DNA from: Alphaproteobacteria bacterium | Lineage (GTDB): Bacteria; Pseudomonadota; Alphaproteobacteria; Micavibrionales; Micavibrionaceae | Length of the DNA stretch: 40,216 nucleotides | NCBI GenBank assembly: GCA_016764775.1 | Contig: JAESRE010000020.1 | Location: forward strand, 1 to 40,216 | Reading direction: 5' to 3' | Part shown: in pieces, positions 24,259 through 32,471 of the stretch | Numbering within the stretch: the first letter of the stretch is position 1 | Layout: each line of letters begins with the position of its first letter | Made by a program: the position numbers and the translations under genes | The notes under the pieces: model-generated | Seen by the model: only the letters and a program-made list of their open reading frames with translations | Told to the model about the DNA's origin: nothing | The model's database searches: none

Positions 24259-24317
24259 CAGACTTAAAATCTGTTGTCCGTAAGGACGTGCGAGTTCAAG
24301 TCTCGCCGGGCCCACCA
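24259..24317 (+). pseudogene. attR core plus 3' half of host tRNA-Leu(UAA)
   Basis: The core CAGACTTAAAATC is at 24259-24271. From 24266 the remaining 52 nt of the host tRNA (variable arm, T arm, acceptor, A73 and CCA) are identical to the 3' exon at 7175-7226. No 5' half precedes it; island DNA (…TATTATGGAAA) does. It cannot form a tRNA alone and marks the right edge of the island. The core-to-core length is 18,872 bp. Confidence 0.9.
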
Positions 24318-24405
24318 CCCTTTGCAGGATATTTATCTTAAAAAAACGCTCAGCATACACGGTGAAGTGAACTCGCATTGTTTATAAAAGCATTCGCGGG
24401 AGCGA

Positions 24406-24690
24406 ATGGGTTCAAGTCTCGCCGGGCCCACCACCTCACACTTTCTCGCCACAGCTGCAGTTCTGAGGGACATTATTATCGAGTTCAACTTTGAGCGCAA
24501 AAACTTTGAGCTTTTGTCAGTACTCGGCATTTATCAGGCGCTTGCCTTGGCGCTCGCTGTAATTCTTTATAAGATGATCAAACTTGAGAGCAATGCACGG
24601 TATAACACCTTGCTAATAGTGATGATGATGATTTGGACGCCCCTGAGCGCCTTTTCAATAATCGTTATGGTGGGACTGAGTTCGATTTAG
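24406..24690 (+). CDS. Small two-helix membrane protein or gene remnant
   Basis: A 94-codon frame whose C-terminal 65 residues hold two hydrophobic helices (LLSVLGIYQALALALAVILY and LLIVMMMIWTPLSAFSIIVM). The first ten codons of the listed frame merely translate a tRNA 3'-end scar, so that ATG is unlikely to be an original start. Either the gene starts later without a visible ribosome binding site, or it is the 3' remnant of a gene cut by past integration. No family is recognised. Confidence 0.4.
   Translation: MGSSLAGPTTSHFLATAAVLRDIIIEFNFERKNFELLSVLGIYQALALALAVILYKMIKLESNARYNTLLIVMMMIWTPLSAFSIIVMVGLSSI
24410..24435 (+). repeat. Additional tRNA-Leu 3'-end scar outside attR
   Basis: The last 26 bp of the tRNA-Leu region (GTTCAAGTCTCGCCGGGCC followed by CACCACC) are repeated exactly here, about 116 bp downstream of the copy at 24294. 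The upstream part of the tRNA is not recognisable. It suggests an older integration and deletion at the same locus. Confidence 0.65.
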
Positions 24691-24871
24691 AGGTTCCATT
24701 CTCTGCTCACCACATCAAGGACAGTTAGATTTAGTTTAGCTTTTGGGCAACACGAAACCGTGAATTCGATTGCATATGTTTTTGGAACTCGTTAGACAAA
24801 AATCACGTTCTATAGTGAACAAGGCCCGAGCGCATTCGGGCTCAATACAGTAAAAAGAAGCAGGATAAACT

Positions 24872-25312
24872 ATGCCCTTAGCCATCTCTTTAATCATGAT
24901 CGCAATCTACGCGCAGGTCATGCTGACCATCGCATTGCTGCTGATAATGGGCAGCCGCCGCATGCGCGCACTGAAAGAACATAAAACGACAATGGCTGAT
25001 ATTGCGCTTGACCCGATGGCCTGGCCCTCAGACGCGCTAAAGGCCGCCAACGCATTCAAAAATCAATTCGAAATACCTGTCTTATTTTACGTGGTTTCCT
25101 TGCTATTCATCGGGTTCACCCGCCCCGACCTGATCGTCGCCACTCTGGCCATCGCGTTTGTAATCACGCGTTATGCCCACGCATTGATTCATATCAACAG
25201 CAACCATGTTAAGAAAAGATTTTACGCCTTCTTCGCAGGCGTAGCATGCGTAACCCTGATGTGGGGGTACCTTCTGTTCTCACACATCGTACTGTGGGTA
25301 AAACTAGCTTAA
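24872..25312 (+). CDS. MAPEG-family membrane protein
   Basis: A 146-residue protein with four hydrophobic helices in the MAPEG arrangement. It has the characteristic NQFEIPVLFYVVSLL segment and a following TRYAHALIHINSNHVKKR helix that corresponds to the family's Arg/His-containing region. MAPEG enzymes in eukaryotes act on glutathione and eicosanoids; bacterial members are mostly uncharacterised. It is convergent with the CinA-type gene and overlaps its end by 9 bp. Family assignment is good; the substrate is unknown. Confidence 0.85.
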   Translation: MPLAISLIMIAIYAQVMLTIALLLIMGSRRMRALKEHKTTMADIALDPMAWPSDALKAANAFKNQFEIPVLFYVVSLLFIGFTRPDLIVATLAIAFVITRYAHALIHINSNHVKKRFYAFFAGVACVTLMWGYLLFSHIVLWVKLA

Positions 25313-26062
25313 AGGCACCTGATACACTTCGGACAACACTTCGCCGCCGCGATCATCAATCAGCGCCAAAACGTCTTTGGTAGCCTGTTTGATCGAGCCG
25401 TCTTCGGTTGAACGCAAAACAACACTGACATTCAGCTGCCCGCCGCGAAAGCTCGGATAACTGCCGATTTCGACATCTTCATACTTGTCCTGCACCTGCC
25501 CCAACCCTTCGGCCACAATACTTTCCTGCAAATTACAGGTAATGGTGTTGGACATGATCGTCTTACCCGGTGCGATGTCCGCAATAACACTTTCCAGCAT
25601 GGCCTGCATAATGCGCGGCACACCGGCCATAACGAAAACATTTTCAACACGAAAACCGGGTGCCCCCGAAACAGGATTAGGGATCAGTGTCGCGCCGTCG
25701 GGCATATCAGCCATGGTCGCACGCGCATCAGTCAACTCATCCGGCCCGTAATATTCCAGCAACACCTGATACGCATCATCATGTCGTCCGAACGCGACAC
25801 CGAATGCTTTGGCAATGCAAGCCGCCGTAATATCATCATGCGTCGGCCCAATACCGCCCGTGGTAAACACAAAATCATATTCTTCGCGCATCGCATTGAC
25901 CGCTTCGATAATCTTTTCCTCGATATCGGGAACAACGCGCACCTCCGCCAAGGGCACACCGTGCGCAGCCATCTTGTCGCCAATCCATGACGTATTCTTG
26001 TCCTGCGTGCGGCCCGAGAGGATTTCGTTTCCTATAATTACAAGTGACGATTTTTGTCCCAT
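25304..26062 (-). CDS. CinA/MoaB-type molybdopterin-binding-fold protein
   Basis: About 252 residues with the MoCF-binding fold typical of the CinA N-terminal domain: SLVIIGNEILSGRTQDKN, then DFVFTTGGIGPTHDDITA, then PGFRVENVFVMAGVPRIM. In full CinA this domain is linked to a nicotinamide-nucleotide deamidase domain, which is absent here. This stand-alone form is common in alphaproteobacteria, where related enzymes may hydrolyse ADP-ribose or other pyrophosphates. The open frame extends 38 codons further upstream, but the start at 26062 (MGQKSSL) aligns with the family, and the extension lies in the divergent map promoter region. Confidence 0.88.
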   Translation of the reverse strand: MGQKSSLVIIGNEILSGRTQDKNTSWIGDKMAAHGVPLAEVRVVPDIEEKIIEAVNAMREEYDFVFTTGGIGPTHDDITAACIAKAFGVAFGRHDDAYQVLLEYYGPDELTDARATMADMPDGATLIPNPVSGAPGFRVENVFVMAGVPRIMQAMLESVIADIAPGKTIMSNTITCNLQESIVAEGLGQVQDKYEDVEIGSYPSFRGGQLNVSVVLRSTEDGSIKQATKDVLALIDDRGGEVLSEVYQVPLS

Positions 26063-26144
26063 CTCTATAAAATCCTTGGTTTTTGGTCCATGGCGACTAT
26101 GATGCTCCCAAGATAGTACGAAAAAAAAGAAGATAAAGATTAAT

Positions 26145-26987
26145 ATGAAAGATACAGCAATGAATGCAGAACCCAAATATACGGTCGAGGGTATCCAGCT
26201 TCATACTGAAAGCGATTTTGAAGGCATGCGCAAAGCAGGCGCATTGGCCGCTGAAATTCTCGACATGATTACACCGCATGTCGTACCCGGCGTAACCACA
26301 GAAGAAATCGACGCCATTTGCCACAAATACGCGGAAGAGCGCGATGCTATTCCCGCGCCGCTTGGCTATGGCGCAGGCAATGGCCGCCCGCCATTCCCGA
26401 AAGCAACATGCACGTCCGTAAACCACGTTGTCTGTCACGGCATACCCAGCGAGAAAAAGCTGGTCGAAGGCGACATTATGAATTTGGACGTCACCGTAAT
26501 TGTCGATGGCTGGCACGGCGACACCAGCCGCATGTATATGGTCGGCGATAAAATCTCCGTCAAAGCCAAACGCCTCGTGGATGTCACATACGACGCCATG
26601 ATGAAAGGTATCGAAGTGGTCAAACCCGGCGCGACATTGGGCGACATTGGTCACGCTATCCAGACCTATGCCGAAGGCCAGCGCTTCTCTGTTGTGCGTG
26701 ATTTCTGCGGACACGGCTTGGGTAAAGTCTTCCACGCACCACCATCTATCATGCATATCGGCACACCGAATACCGGCACGGTCCTTGAACCGGGCATGTT
26801 CTTCACGATCGAACCGATGATCAACGCCGGCGCATACCAGACCAAAGTCCTGCAGGACGGATGGACCGCAGTAACACGCGACCGCAGCTTGTCGGCTCAG
26901 TTTGAACACACACTGGCCGTAACCGACGACGGGTTCGAGATTTTCACCAACTCGCACAAAGGTTTTACAAAGCCGCCCTACATTTAG
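26145..26987 (+). CDS. map: Methionine aminopeptidase, type I
   Basis: A 280-residue enzyme removing the initiator methionine from nascent proteins. The five metal ligands of the pita-bread fold are visible: Asp in MNLDVTVIVDGW, Asp in GDTSRMYMVG, His in GHGLGKVFHAPP, Glu in FFTIEPMINAG and Glu in AQFEHTLAVTDDG. The substrate-pocket motif NHVVCHGIPS is also present. A short N-terminal extension (MKDTAMNAEPKYTVEG) precedes the domain. It starts 82 bp from the divergent CinA-type gene and ends 2 bp before radC, so the two are probably cotranscribed. Confidence 0.96.
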   Translation: MKDTAMNAEPKYTVEGIQLHTESDFEGMRKAGALAAEILDMITPHVVPGVTTEEIDAICHKYAEERDAIPAPLGYGAGNGRPPFPKATCTSVNHVVCHGIPSEKKLVEGDIMNLDVTVIVDGWHGDTSRMYMVGDKISVKAKRLVDVTYDAMMKGIEVVKPGATLGDIGHAIQTYAEGQRFSVVRDFCGHGLGKVFHAPPSIMHIGTPNTGTVLEPGMFFTIEPMINAGAYQTKVLQDGWTAVTRDRSLSAQFEHTLAVTDDGFEIFTNSHKGFTKPPYI

Positions 26988-26989
26988 CC

Positions 26990-27685
26990 ATGACTGCCGA
27001 ACGCCAGATCAAAGAACCGCACTACAAAGGTCACCGTGACCGTTTACGTGCGCGCTTTCTGGAAAGCGGCCCCGATGCGCTACAGGATTACGAGCTGCTG
27101 GAACTCGTGCTGTTTCTGGCTATCCCGCAAAAGGACGTAAAACCTCTCGCGAAAGACCTGATCAAACGTTTCGGCAATATCACCGGCGTTATGAACGCCC
27201 CGATAGAAGAGCTGGTCAAAATCGACGGCGTGAAGGAAAAAACCGCCCTCGCCCTCAAATCAATCACAGCCCTGTCCCATCGTGCCGCCAAAACGGAATT
27301 GATGAACAAACCTGTCCTGAACTCATGGACACGGCTCATGGATTACTGCATGGCCACCATGGCCCATGAAAGCAAAGAGCATTTCCGCATTCTGTTCCTG
27401 AACAAAAAGAATGAATTGATCGCCGATGAAATCCAGAATTCGGGAACGGTCGACCACACGCCCGCATACCCGCGGGAAATCATGAAACGGGCACTTGAAC
27501 TTGGGGCCACGGCGCTCATCCTCGTGCACAATCATCCCAGCGGCGACCCGAACCCCAGCGAAGCGGATGTAGACATGACAAACCTCATCATCCGCGCGGG
27601 CGAACCTTTTAGTATAAAAATCCATGATCATGTTATAGTTAGCCGCGGAGGGTACAGTAGTTTTAAATCTTTGGGGTTGATCTAA
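26990..27685 (+). CDS. radC: RadC/JAMM-domain DNA-repair-type protein
   Basis: A 231-residue RadC family protein. A helix-hairpin-helix region (about 30-90, ITGVMNAPIEELVKIDGVKE) precedes the JAB/JAMM metalloprotease-like domain. The zinc motif is complete: LVHNHPSGDPNPSEADVDM, with H-x-H and downstream Asp. The name is historical; the exact repair role of RadC is unsettled. The gene follows map by 2 bp. Its TAA overlaps the start of the next gene (TAATG), so the three form an operon. Confidence 0.95.
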   Translation: MTAERQIKEPHYKGHRDRLRARFLESGPDALQDYELLELVLFLAIPQKDVKPLAKDLIKRFGNITGVMNAPIEELVKIDGVKEKTALALKSITALSHRAAKTELMNKPVLNSWTRLMDYCMATMAHESKEHFRILFLNKKNELIADEIQNSGTVDHTPAYPREIMKRALELGATALILVHNHPSGDPNPSEADVDMTNLIIRAGEPFSIKIHDHVIVSRGGYSSFKSLGLI

Positions 27686-28473
27686 TGTCTTTACGCATGC
27701 TCATGGCCATATTCATCGCTGTGTTATTCGCTTTAACGTACGTCGTTTACTTTTCCCAAGGCCAAAACCCGCTGGAAGCCGTAACGGGCAATGAAGAAAA
27801 GGCAGATAAAACCGCCGATAAAGATAACTTCGTATACAAAGTTGATCCGCGCCGCTTCGACCAAAACCTGAACAATGTCGCCGCCAAGGAAAAATGGACC
27901 GCCGACAGGGATGTCATGGTTTTAATCAAACCGGAATCCCCGTCCATGAGGCCCTTTTACATCGATGCGTATGAAGCGCTGATCTCCAATTACCGCGCAT
28001 GGTCGGTTCCCGGCCAAGTGCCGACCGACAAGCTGCGCACCACGGACGCACAAGTTGCCTGTGAGGCTGCGGGCAAACGCCTCTGCACCGTTACCGAATG
28101 GCAAGTCGCATGTCGCGGCGGCAGCGTGAAGAAAAAACCGTTCACCATCGCCGCAGAATTGATGAAAACCTGTGATTTTGCACGCTCTAAAGGCTACGAC
28201 AGAACCGACTACGTTAATAAAACCGACTCACACCCCCAATGCACCCCGCATGGCCAGCCGATACACCACATGCTCGGCAATCTCAGTGAATTTGTTGAAG
28301 ATTCGCACGGACGTGTTATGATCGTCGGGCTTACATATTACGATGGAAAAATGCGTGATAAGGCGACAGCAATGCGCCACGGATGTGAACGTATCGTTGC
28401 TGGTGGAGGGCAATATCCGAAGGAACGTTTCAACAAGGGATTGGGGTTCAGATGTTGCAAAAACGCACAGTAA
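27685..28473 (+). CDS. Membrane-anchored SUMF1/FGE-sulfatase-fold protein
   Basis: A 262-residue protein with one N-terminal membrane helix (about 6-24) and a periplasmic formylglycine-generating-enzyme-like domain: FYIDAYEALISNY, AQVACEAAGKRLCTVTEWQVAC, GNLSEFVEDSHGRV and GLGFRCCKN near the end. It is a short, variant version. The copper-site cysteines of true FGE cannot be confirmed, so it may be a structural or binding member such as those used in cell-envelope complexes. The start codon overlaps the radC stop by 1 bp, implying coupled translation. Function is unknown. Confidence 0.78.
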   Translation: MSLRMLMAIFIAVLFALTYVVYFSQGQNPLEAVTGNEEKADKTADKDNFVYKVDPRRFDQNLNNVAAKEKWTADRDVMVLIKPESPSMRPFYIDAYEALISNYRAWSVPGQVPTDKLRTTDAQVACEAAGKRLCTVTEWQVACRGGSVKKKPFTIAAELMKTCDFARSKGYDRTDYVNKTDSHPQCTPHGQPIHHMLGNLSEFVEDSHGRVMIVGLTYYDGKMRDKATAMRHGCERIVAGGGQYPKERFNKGLGFRCCKNAQ

Positions 28474-28535
28474 ACGCACAGAATCACTTGAATATTAGCA
28501 TATCTCTAATATACTTGGGTTTAAAGGATTAACCC

Positions 28536-28973
28536 ATGTCAGAAAATCACGCCGCACAAATCCGCGATCTCTTAAACAAAGAGTCTCTAGAACAGCCAAA
28601 AGTCTTACTGGTTGAAGATTCACAGTTTGATATGACGCTGATCAAAACCTTGCTGGAGGAATATTTCCCCCTCACGCTGATTGATCACGCCCCCACGCGC
28701 ATAGACGGCTTAAGGCTGCTGAAATGCGAACAATATGATGTGATCTTGCTCGACTTGTATTTGCCGGACTCCATCAGCCTCAAGGATATTCAGGATTTCC
28801 GCGATCTGGCTGCCGATACGCCGATTTTCATCTTCACAAGCCTGTTCAACCAAAAAACCCAAAAAGCCGCAAAAGAATACGGCGCAAACGGCATCATCAG
28901 CAAAGATGAAATCAACAAAAACACTTTCGACGCGATTGTAAAAAATGCTGTCGACAATGTGGTTAACGCCTAA
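28536..28973 (+). CDS. CheY-like single-domain response regulator
   Basis: A 145-residue stand-alone receiver. It has acidic residues in KVLLVEDSQFDMTLI, the phospho-acceptor Asp in YDVILLDLYLPDSISLKD, the Thr/Ser of IFIFTSLFN and Lys in GIISKDEINK. A short N-terminal helix of about 20 residues precedes it. There is no output domain, so it acts by protein binding. No histidine kinase is nearby. It is separated from the SUMF1-like gene by 62 bp and precedes the L,D-transpeptidase gene. Confidence 0.88.
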   Translation: MSENHAAQIRDLLNKESLEQPKVLLVEDSQFDMTLIKTLLEEYFPLTLIDHAPTRIDGLRLLKCEQYDVILLDLYLPDSISLKDIQDFRDLAADTPIFIFTSLFNQKTQKAAKEYGANGIISKDEINKNTFDAIVKNAVDNVVNA

Positions 28974-29016
28974 ATTCATATATACACCCAAGCCTGCACG
29001 CGCTTAAAATACGCAT

Positions 29017-29742
29017 ATGCGTTTACTGTTGCTCATATGCCTGTTCTTAACCTCCGCCTGCGCCGCTTCGCTGCCCAACTCGGAGCAACTTGAACTGGTT
29101 AAGGCCGCACGCGAAGAGCCTCTCAAACAACTCGTCAGTGATTACGGACTGGAATACGGCTCTCCCGTTTTCATTCGTGTCTTCAAGCAGGAAGAACAGC
29201 TGGAAGTCTGGATGAAGGACAAGGAGTATGATCACTATGTCCTGTTTGCGTCCTACCCTATCTGTGAATTCTCGGGTGAACTCGGCCCGAAACTCTATGA
29301 AGGCGACAAGCAAGCGCCCGAAGGTTTTTACACCGTCACCGCAGACGGGATGAACCCATGGAGCCGCCACCAGCTATCCTTCAATATCGGCTACCCCAAT
29401 AAATACGACGAAGCCTATGGCCGCACAGGCAGCCTGATTATGATTCACGGCGGCTGCACATCCATCGGCTGCTACGCCATGACGGATCCGGCCGTGGAAG
29501 AAATCTACCTGCTGGTCGAAGCGAGCATTAAAAACGGCGCCAATGTGCCCGTGCACATTTTCCCCTTCCGTATGAACGGTAAAAACATGACCATGGCGAT
29601 GCATCATGAATGGTTTCCGTTTTGGGTAAACCTCAAAGACGGCTATGATGCGTTCGAACTGTACAGAATTCCGCCAACCGCTAGACATGAGGACGGAAAA
29701 TATGTATTCCAGACACCAACGAAAAACTACACAGCGTTTTAA
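29017..29742 (+). CDS. Exported L,D-transpeptidase (YkuD/YafK type)
   Basis: A 241-residue envelope protein. A signal sequence (MRLLLLICLFLTSACAAS) leads into a YafK-like YkuD domain, with FIRVFKQEEQLEVWMKD as an early strand and the active-site motif IHGGCTSIGCYAMTD at about 142-156. The motif holds the nucleophilic Cys and catalytic His. Such enzymes make 3-3 cross-links, attach proteins to peptidoglycan or, in the YafK group, cut such links. The signal could be read as a poor lipobox or as a type I cleavage site. It ends 3 bp before purB. Confidence 0.9.
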   Translation: MRLLLLICLFLTSACAASLPNSEQLELVKAAREEPLKQLVSDYGLEYGSPVFIRVFKQEEQLEVWMKDKEYDHYVLFASYPICEFSGELGPKLYEGDKQAPEGFYTVTADGMNPWSRHQLSFNIGYPNKYDEAYGRTGSLIMIHGGCTSIGCYAMTDPAVEEIYLLVEASIKNGANVPVHIFPFRMNGKNMTMAMHHEWFPFWVNLKDGYDAFELYRIPPTARHEDGKYVFQTPTKNYTAF

Positions 29743-29745
29743 GAC

Positions 29746-31059
29746 ATGATCCCACGTTATTCACGGCCCGAAATGGCCAACATCTTCGAACAAGAAAACA
29801 AATTCCGCATCTGGCTGGAGGTTGAAACCCTCGCGCTGGAAAAAATGGCGGATATGGCCATCGTCCCGCAAAGCGCCGCTGAAGCGCTGCGCCAGAAAGG
29901 TGACTTCGACGTCGACCGCATCAATGAGATCGAGGCCGAAGTTAAGCACGATGTCATCGCCTTCCTGACCTCCGTCGCCGAATTTGTAGGCGAAGATAGC
30001 CGTTACGTGCATCAGGGCATGACCTCTTCCGACGTGATCGACACATCTTTCGCCGTCATGCTGACCCAAGCCGCTGACCTGATCATCGAAAATCTGGATA
30101 AAGTATTGGCCGCCCTTAAAAAACGCGCCGAAGAACATCAGGACACGCTCTGCATTGGTCGCTCCCACGGCATTCATGGTGAACCGACAACATTCGGACT
30201 GAAACTGGCCGGACACTACGCCGCCTTCAAGCGCGCACGCCGCCGCATGGTCCGTGCGAAGGAAGAAGTCTCCACCATTACGATCTCGGGCGCAGTCGGC
30301 ACATACGCCACCGCCGACCCTGCAATCGAGGAACATGTTGCCGACAAGCTGGGGTTAAAAGCAGAAACGGTCGCTACACAGGTTATTCCGCGTGACCGCC
30401 ACGCCATGTTCTTTGCGACAATCGGCGTCATTGCTTCCTCAATCGAAAACCTCGCCGTTGAAATCCGACACCTGCAAAGAACGGAAGTCCGCGAAGCCGA
30501 AGAATATTTCGACCCGAAACAAAAAGGGTCATCGGCTATGCCGCATAAACGCAACCCGATCGGATCCGAGAACCTGACCGGACAAGCACGCATTATTCGT
30601 TCAGCCGTTATACCGGCGATGGAGAACGTCGCACTATGGCATGAGCGGGACATCTCCCACTCCGCCGTCGAGCGTACAATCCTGCCCGATGCGTGTATCT
30701 CTTGCGATTACGCGCTGAACCGTCTGGCCAATCTGGTTGAAAACCTGCTCGTCTACCCTGACCGCATGAAGCACAATCTGGATATGACAGGCGGCCTCGT
30801 ATTCTCCCAGCGCACCATGCTCGCCCTCACCCAGGCAGGCATCCTGCGCGAAGATGCCTACCGCATCGTTCAACGCAACGCGATGAAAGTTTGGGAAGAC
30901 CGCAGCGGCGGAAAAGGCGAACTCACCTTACGCGATGCAATTGAGAATGACCCTCAAGTCACTGAAAAACTTGACAAAGAAGCGTTGGACGCTATTTTTG
31001 ATTACAGTGCTTACACCAAACATGTGCCCGCGATTTTAGAGCGCGCATTGAACGATTAA
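29746..31059 (+). CDS. purB: Adenylosuccinate lyase
   Basis: A 437-residue purine-synthesis enzyme that acts twice: it releases fumarate from SAICAR and from adenylosuccinate. Family signatures include [14 protein letters not shown], the catalytic His in [14 protein letters not shown], and the flexible signature loop [19 protein letters not shown] near residues 260-280. It is full length and starts with the typical [15 protein letters not shown]. It is 3 bp behind the L,D-transpeptidase gene and 10 bp before bfr, so a joint transcript is likely. Confidence 0.97.
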   Translation: MIPRYSRPEMANIFEQENKFRIWLEVETLALEKMADMAIVPQSAAEALRQKGDFDVDRINEIEAEVKHDVIAFLTSVAEFVGEDSRYVHQGMTSSDVIDTSFAVMLTQAADLIIENLDKVLAALKKRAEEHQDTLCIGRSHGIHGEPTTFGLKLAGHYAAFKRARRRMVRAKEEVSTITISGAVGTYATADPAIEEHVADKLGLKAETVATQVIPRDRHAMFFATIGVIASSIENLAVEIRHLQRTEVREAEEYFDPKQKGSSAMPHKRNPIGSENLTGQARIIRSAVIPAMENVALWHERDISHSAVERTILPDACISCDYALNRLANLVENLLVYPDRMKHNLDMTGGLVFSQRTMLALTQAGILREDAYRIVQRNAMKVWEDRSGGKGELTLRDAIENDPQVTEKLDKEALDAIFDYSAYTKHVPAILERALND

Positions 31060-31069
31060 GGAGACCGCC

Positions 31070-31561
31070 ATGAAGGGCGACAAAAAAGTCATCGAATATC
31101 TAAATCAGGCTCTCAAAAAGGAATTGGGCGCAATCAACCAGTATTTCCTGCATGCCCGTATGCTCGAAGACTGGGGCGTAACCAAGCTCGGCAAGCACGA
31201 ATACAACGAATCCATTGAAGAAATGAAGCATGCCGATGACCTGATCAAACGCATCCTGTTCCTCGGCGGTATCCCGAACTTGCAGGAGGTTGCAAAACTT
31301 CACATCGGTGAGACAGTGAAAGAAATCCTTGAATGCGACCTGAAAATCGAACTCGACGGCGTAAAGAACTACAAGGAAGCCATTGCATATGCCCGCGAAG
31401 TGCAGGATTTCGTTTCCGAAGACCTGTTCAAGGCGATTCTGGCCGATGAAGAACATCATGTAGATTACCTCGAAACACAGCTTGAGCTGTACGAGCAAGT
31501 CGGTGAGCAGAACTACATCCAGATCAATTCAGAAAGCCCGCTGGACTCCGAAGGCGAATAG
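31070..31561 (+). CDS. bfr: Bacterioferritin
   Basis: A 163-residue iron-storage protein forming 24-mer cages. All diiron ferroxidase ligands are in standard positions: E18, E51, H54, E94, E127 and H130. The heme-ligating Met is M52, so it is a true heme bacterioferritin. GGAG lies just upstream. It follows purB by 10 bp. Two Bfd-like ferredoxin genes, candidates for releasing iron from the cage, lie 0.7 kb downstream beyond a gene on the other strand. Confidence 0.97.
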   Translation: MKGDKKVIEYLNQALKKELGAINQYFLHARMLEDWGVTKLGKHEYNESIEEMKHADDLIKRILFLGGIPNLQEVAKLHIGETVKEILECDLKIELDGVKNYKEAIAYAREVQDFVSEDLFKAILADEEHHVDYLETQLELYEQVGEQNYIQINSESPLDSEGE

Positions 31562-31564
31562 CCG

Positions 31565-32083
31565 CTAGGGGTCTTTCGAGACCCCTCTCAGCATCTCCTC
31601 ATCATACTCTTCCGCATCACCGTGCAGAACCGAGAAGTCCCCTGTGGATTCAACAACGGCTGCCCGCACCTGCTGCAGATTCAAAACATTGGCTTCGCGT
31701 AATTTTGCGTACAAGTCGTCCAAGGTAAAGTTCGTGCGCTTCAGGTTTTCCTCCAGAACCTCCCCGTCTTTCATAACCAGACATGGCTTGTTTTCAAAAA
31801 CCTGAAGACCAAACCTCTGCCTGATCAGGGATATAACCGTTTGCCAGATCAACAAAGCCGCGATCGCAATGATCGCCTGAAACACTGCCGGGTCCTTTGA
31901 CACAACAACAGTGGCGACAAGAGAACCGATCGCCACCGTAATAGCAAAATCGTGTCCGGAAATTTTGGAAAAGCTGCGTAACCCATTAACGCGGACGATA
32001 ATAATCAGGGCCACATAGACAAAAAACGCGGATAAAAAAATGCCCACGATCTGCGTGAAATTTATAAAAAACCATTCCTGCAT
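31565..32083 (-). CDS. DUF421/YetF-type membrane protein
   Basis: A 172-residue protein with three N-terminal hydrophobic helices (IVGIFLSAFFVYVALIIIVR, then FAITVAIGSLVATVVV, then AIIAIAALLIWQTVISLI). The conserved DUF421 region follows: VNGLRSFSKISGHDFAITVA and KPCLVMKDGEVLEENLKRTN. The family includes YetF and spore-associated YdfS-like proteins of uncertain function. The ATG at 32083 is preferred over the more distal one at 32140 because AGAGG precedes it. It is convergent with bfr (3-bp gap). Confidence 0.88.
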   Translation of the reverse strand: MQEWFFINFTQIVGIFLSAFFVYVALIIIVRVNGLRSFSKISGHDFAITVAIGSLVATVVVSKDPAVFQAIIAIAALLIWQTVISLIRQRFGLQVFENKPCLVMKDGEVLEENLKRTNFTLDDLYAKLREANVLNLQQVRAAVVESTGDFSVLHGDAEEYDEEMLRGVSKDP

Positions 32084-32169
32084 AAAAAACCTCTGATTAA
32101 ACAACAGCTTAATCAAGGATTTGTTCCATTCACACCGCATTTTTAAAAGAGGATAAAAAACATTTTGTA

Positions 32170-32188
32170 AATGAGAATGACTTGCAAT
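32170..32188. promoter_or_regulatory. Possible iron-responsive (Fur-like) site
   Basis: AATGAGAATGACTTGCAAT lies between the DUF421 gene and the first Bfd-like gene and partly resembles a Fur box. A second dyad-like stretch, GAGTAAGAATCACTC, is at 32221-32235. Iron control would fit the neighbouring genes, but the match is imperfect. Confidence 0.35.
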
Positions 32189-32275
32189 GCATGTAAATTA
32201 GGTGCATATTGAAATTATGTGAGTAAGAATCACTCGCAACCCAAAACATACTGACAATTGAAAGACTGCTTAAAT

Positions 32276-32464
32276 ATGTTCGTTTGCTTGTGTAACCCTT
32301 TCAGTGACAAAAAAGTCAAGGAGCACCTTGAAGGTCATGGAAAACGCGCACGCGTGGGTGACACTTATCGCGCATGTTCTGGCGGTGAAAATCCGAATTG
32401 TTGTCAGTGTCTAGAGACGCTCAAAGACATCGTTAAAAGCCACAATGACACCGTAGCCGTCTAA
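32276..32464 (+). CDS. Bfd-like [2Fe-2S] ferredoxin
   Basis: A 62-residue member of the bacterioferritin-associated ferredoxin family. The cysteine pattern is C4-x-C6 near the start and C42-x-x-C45, enough for one [2Fe-2S] cluster. In other bacteria Bfd passes electrons to bacterioferritin heme to release stored iron. The ATG at 32276 is chosen over TTG 32258 because family members begin just before CxC. It is followed 7 bp later by a second Bfd-like gene, with bfr close by. Confidence 0.82.
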   Translation: MFVCLCNPFSDKKVKEHLEGHGKRARVGDTYRACSGGENPNCCQCLETLKDIVKSHNDTVAV

Positions 32465-32471
32465 GGCTCCC

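Noticed and set aside
5360-24317. A split tRNA joined in trans from the two distant halves
   Set aside because: The halves are explained by integration at a 13-bp core, and a complete cis copy with an intron exists inside the island. There are no extra pairing leaders as in archaeal split tRNAs.
24824-24841. Hairpin GCCCGA-N6-TCGGGC upstream of the MAPEG gene as a terminator or riboswitch
   Set aside because: There is no T-run after it and no conserved aptamer features; six base pairs alone are not enough.
26063-26176. A hydrophobic N-terminal extension of the CinA-type protein
   Set aside because: It lies in the divergent intergenic region in front of map. Family members start at MGQKSSLVII, so the hydrophobic run is chance.
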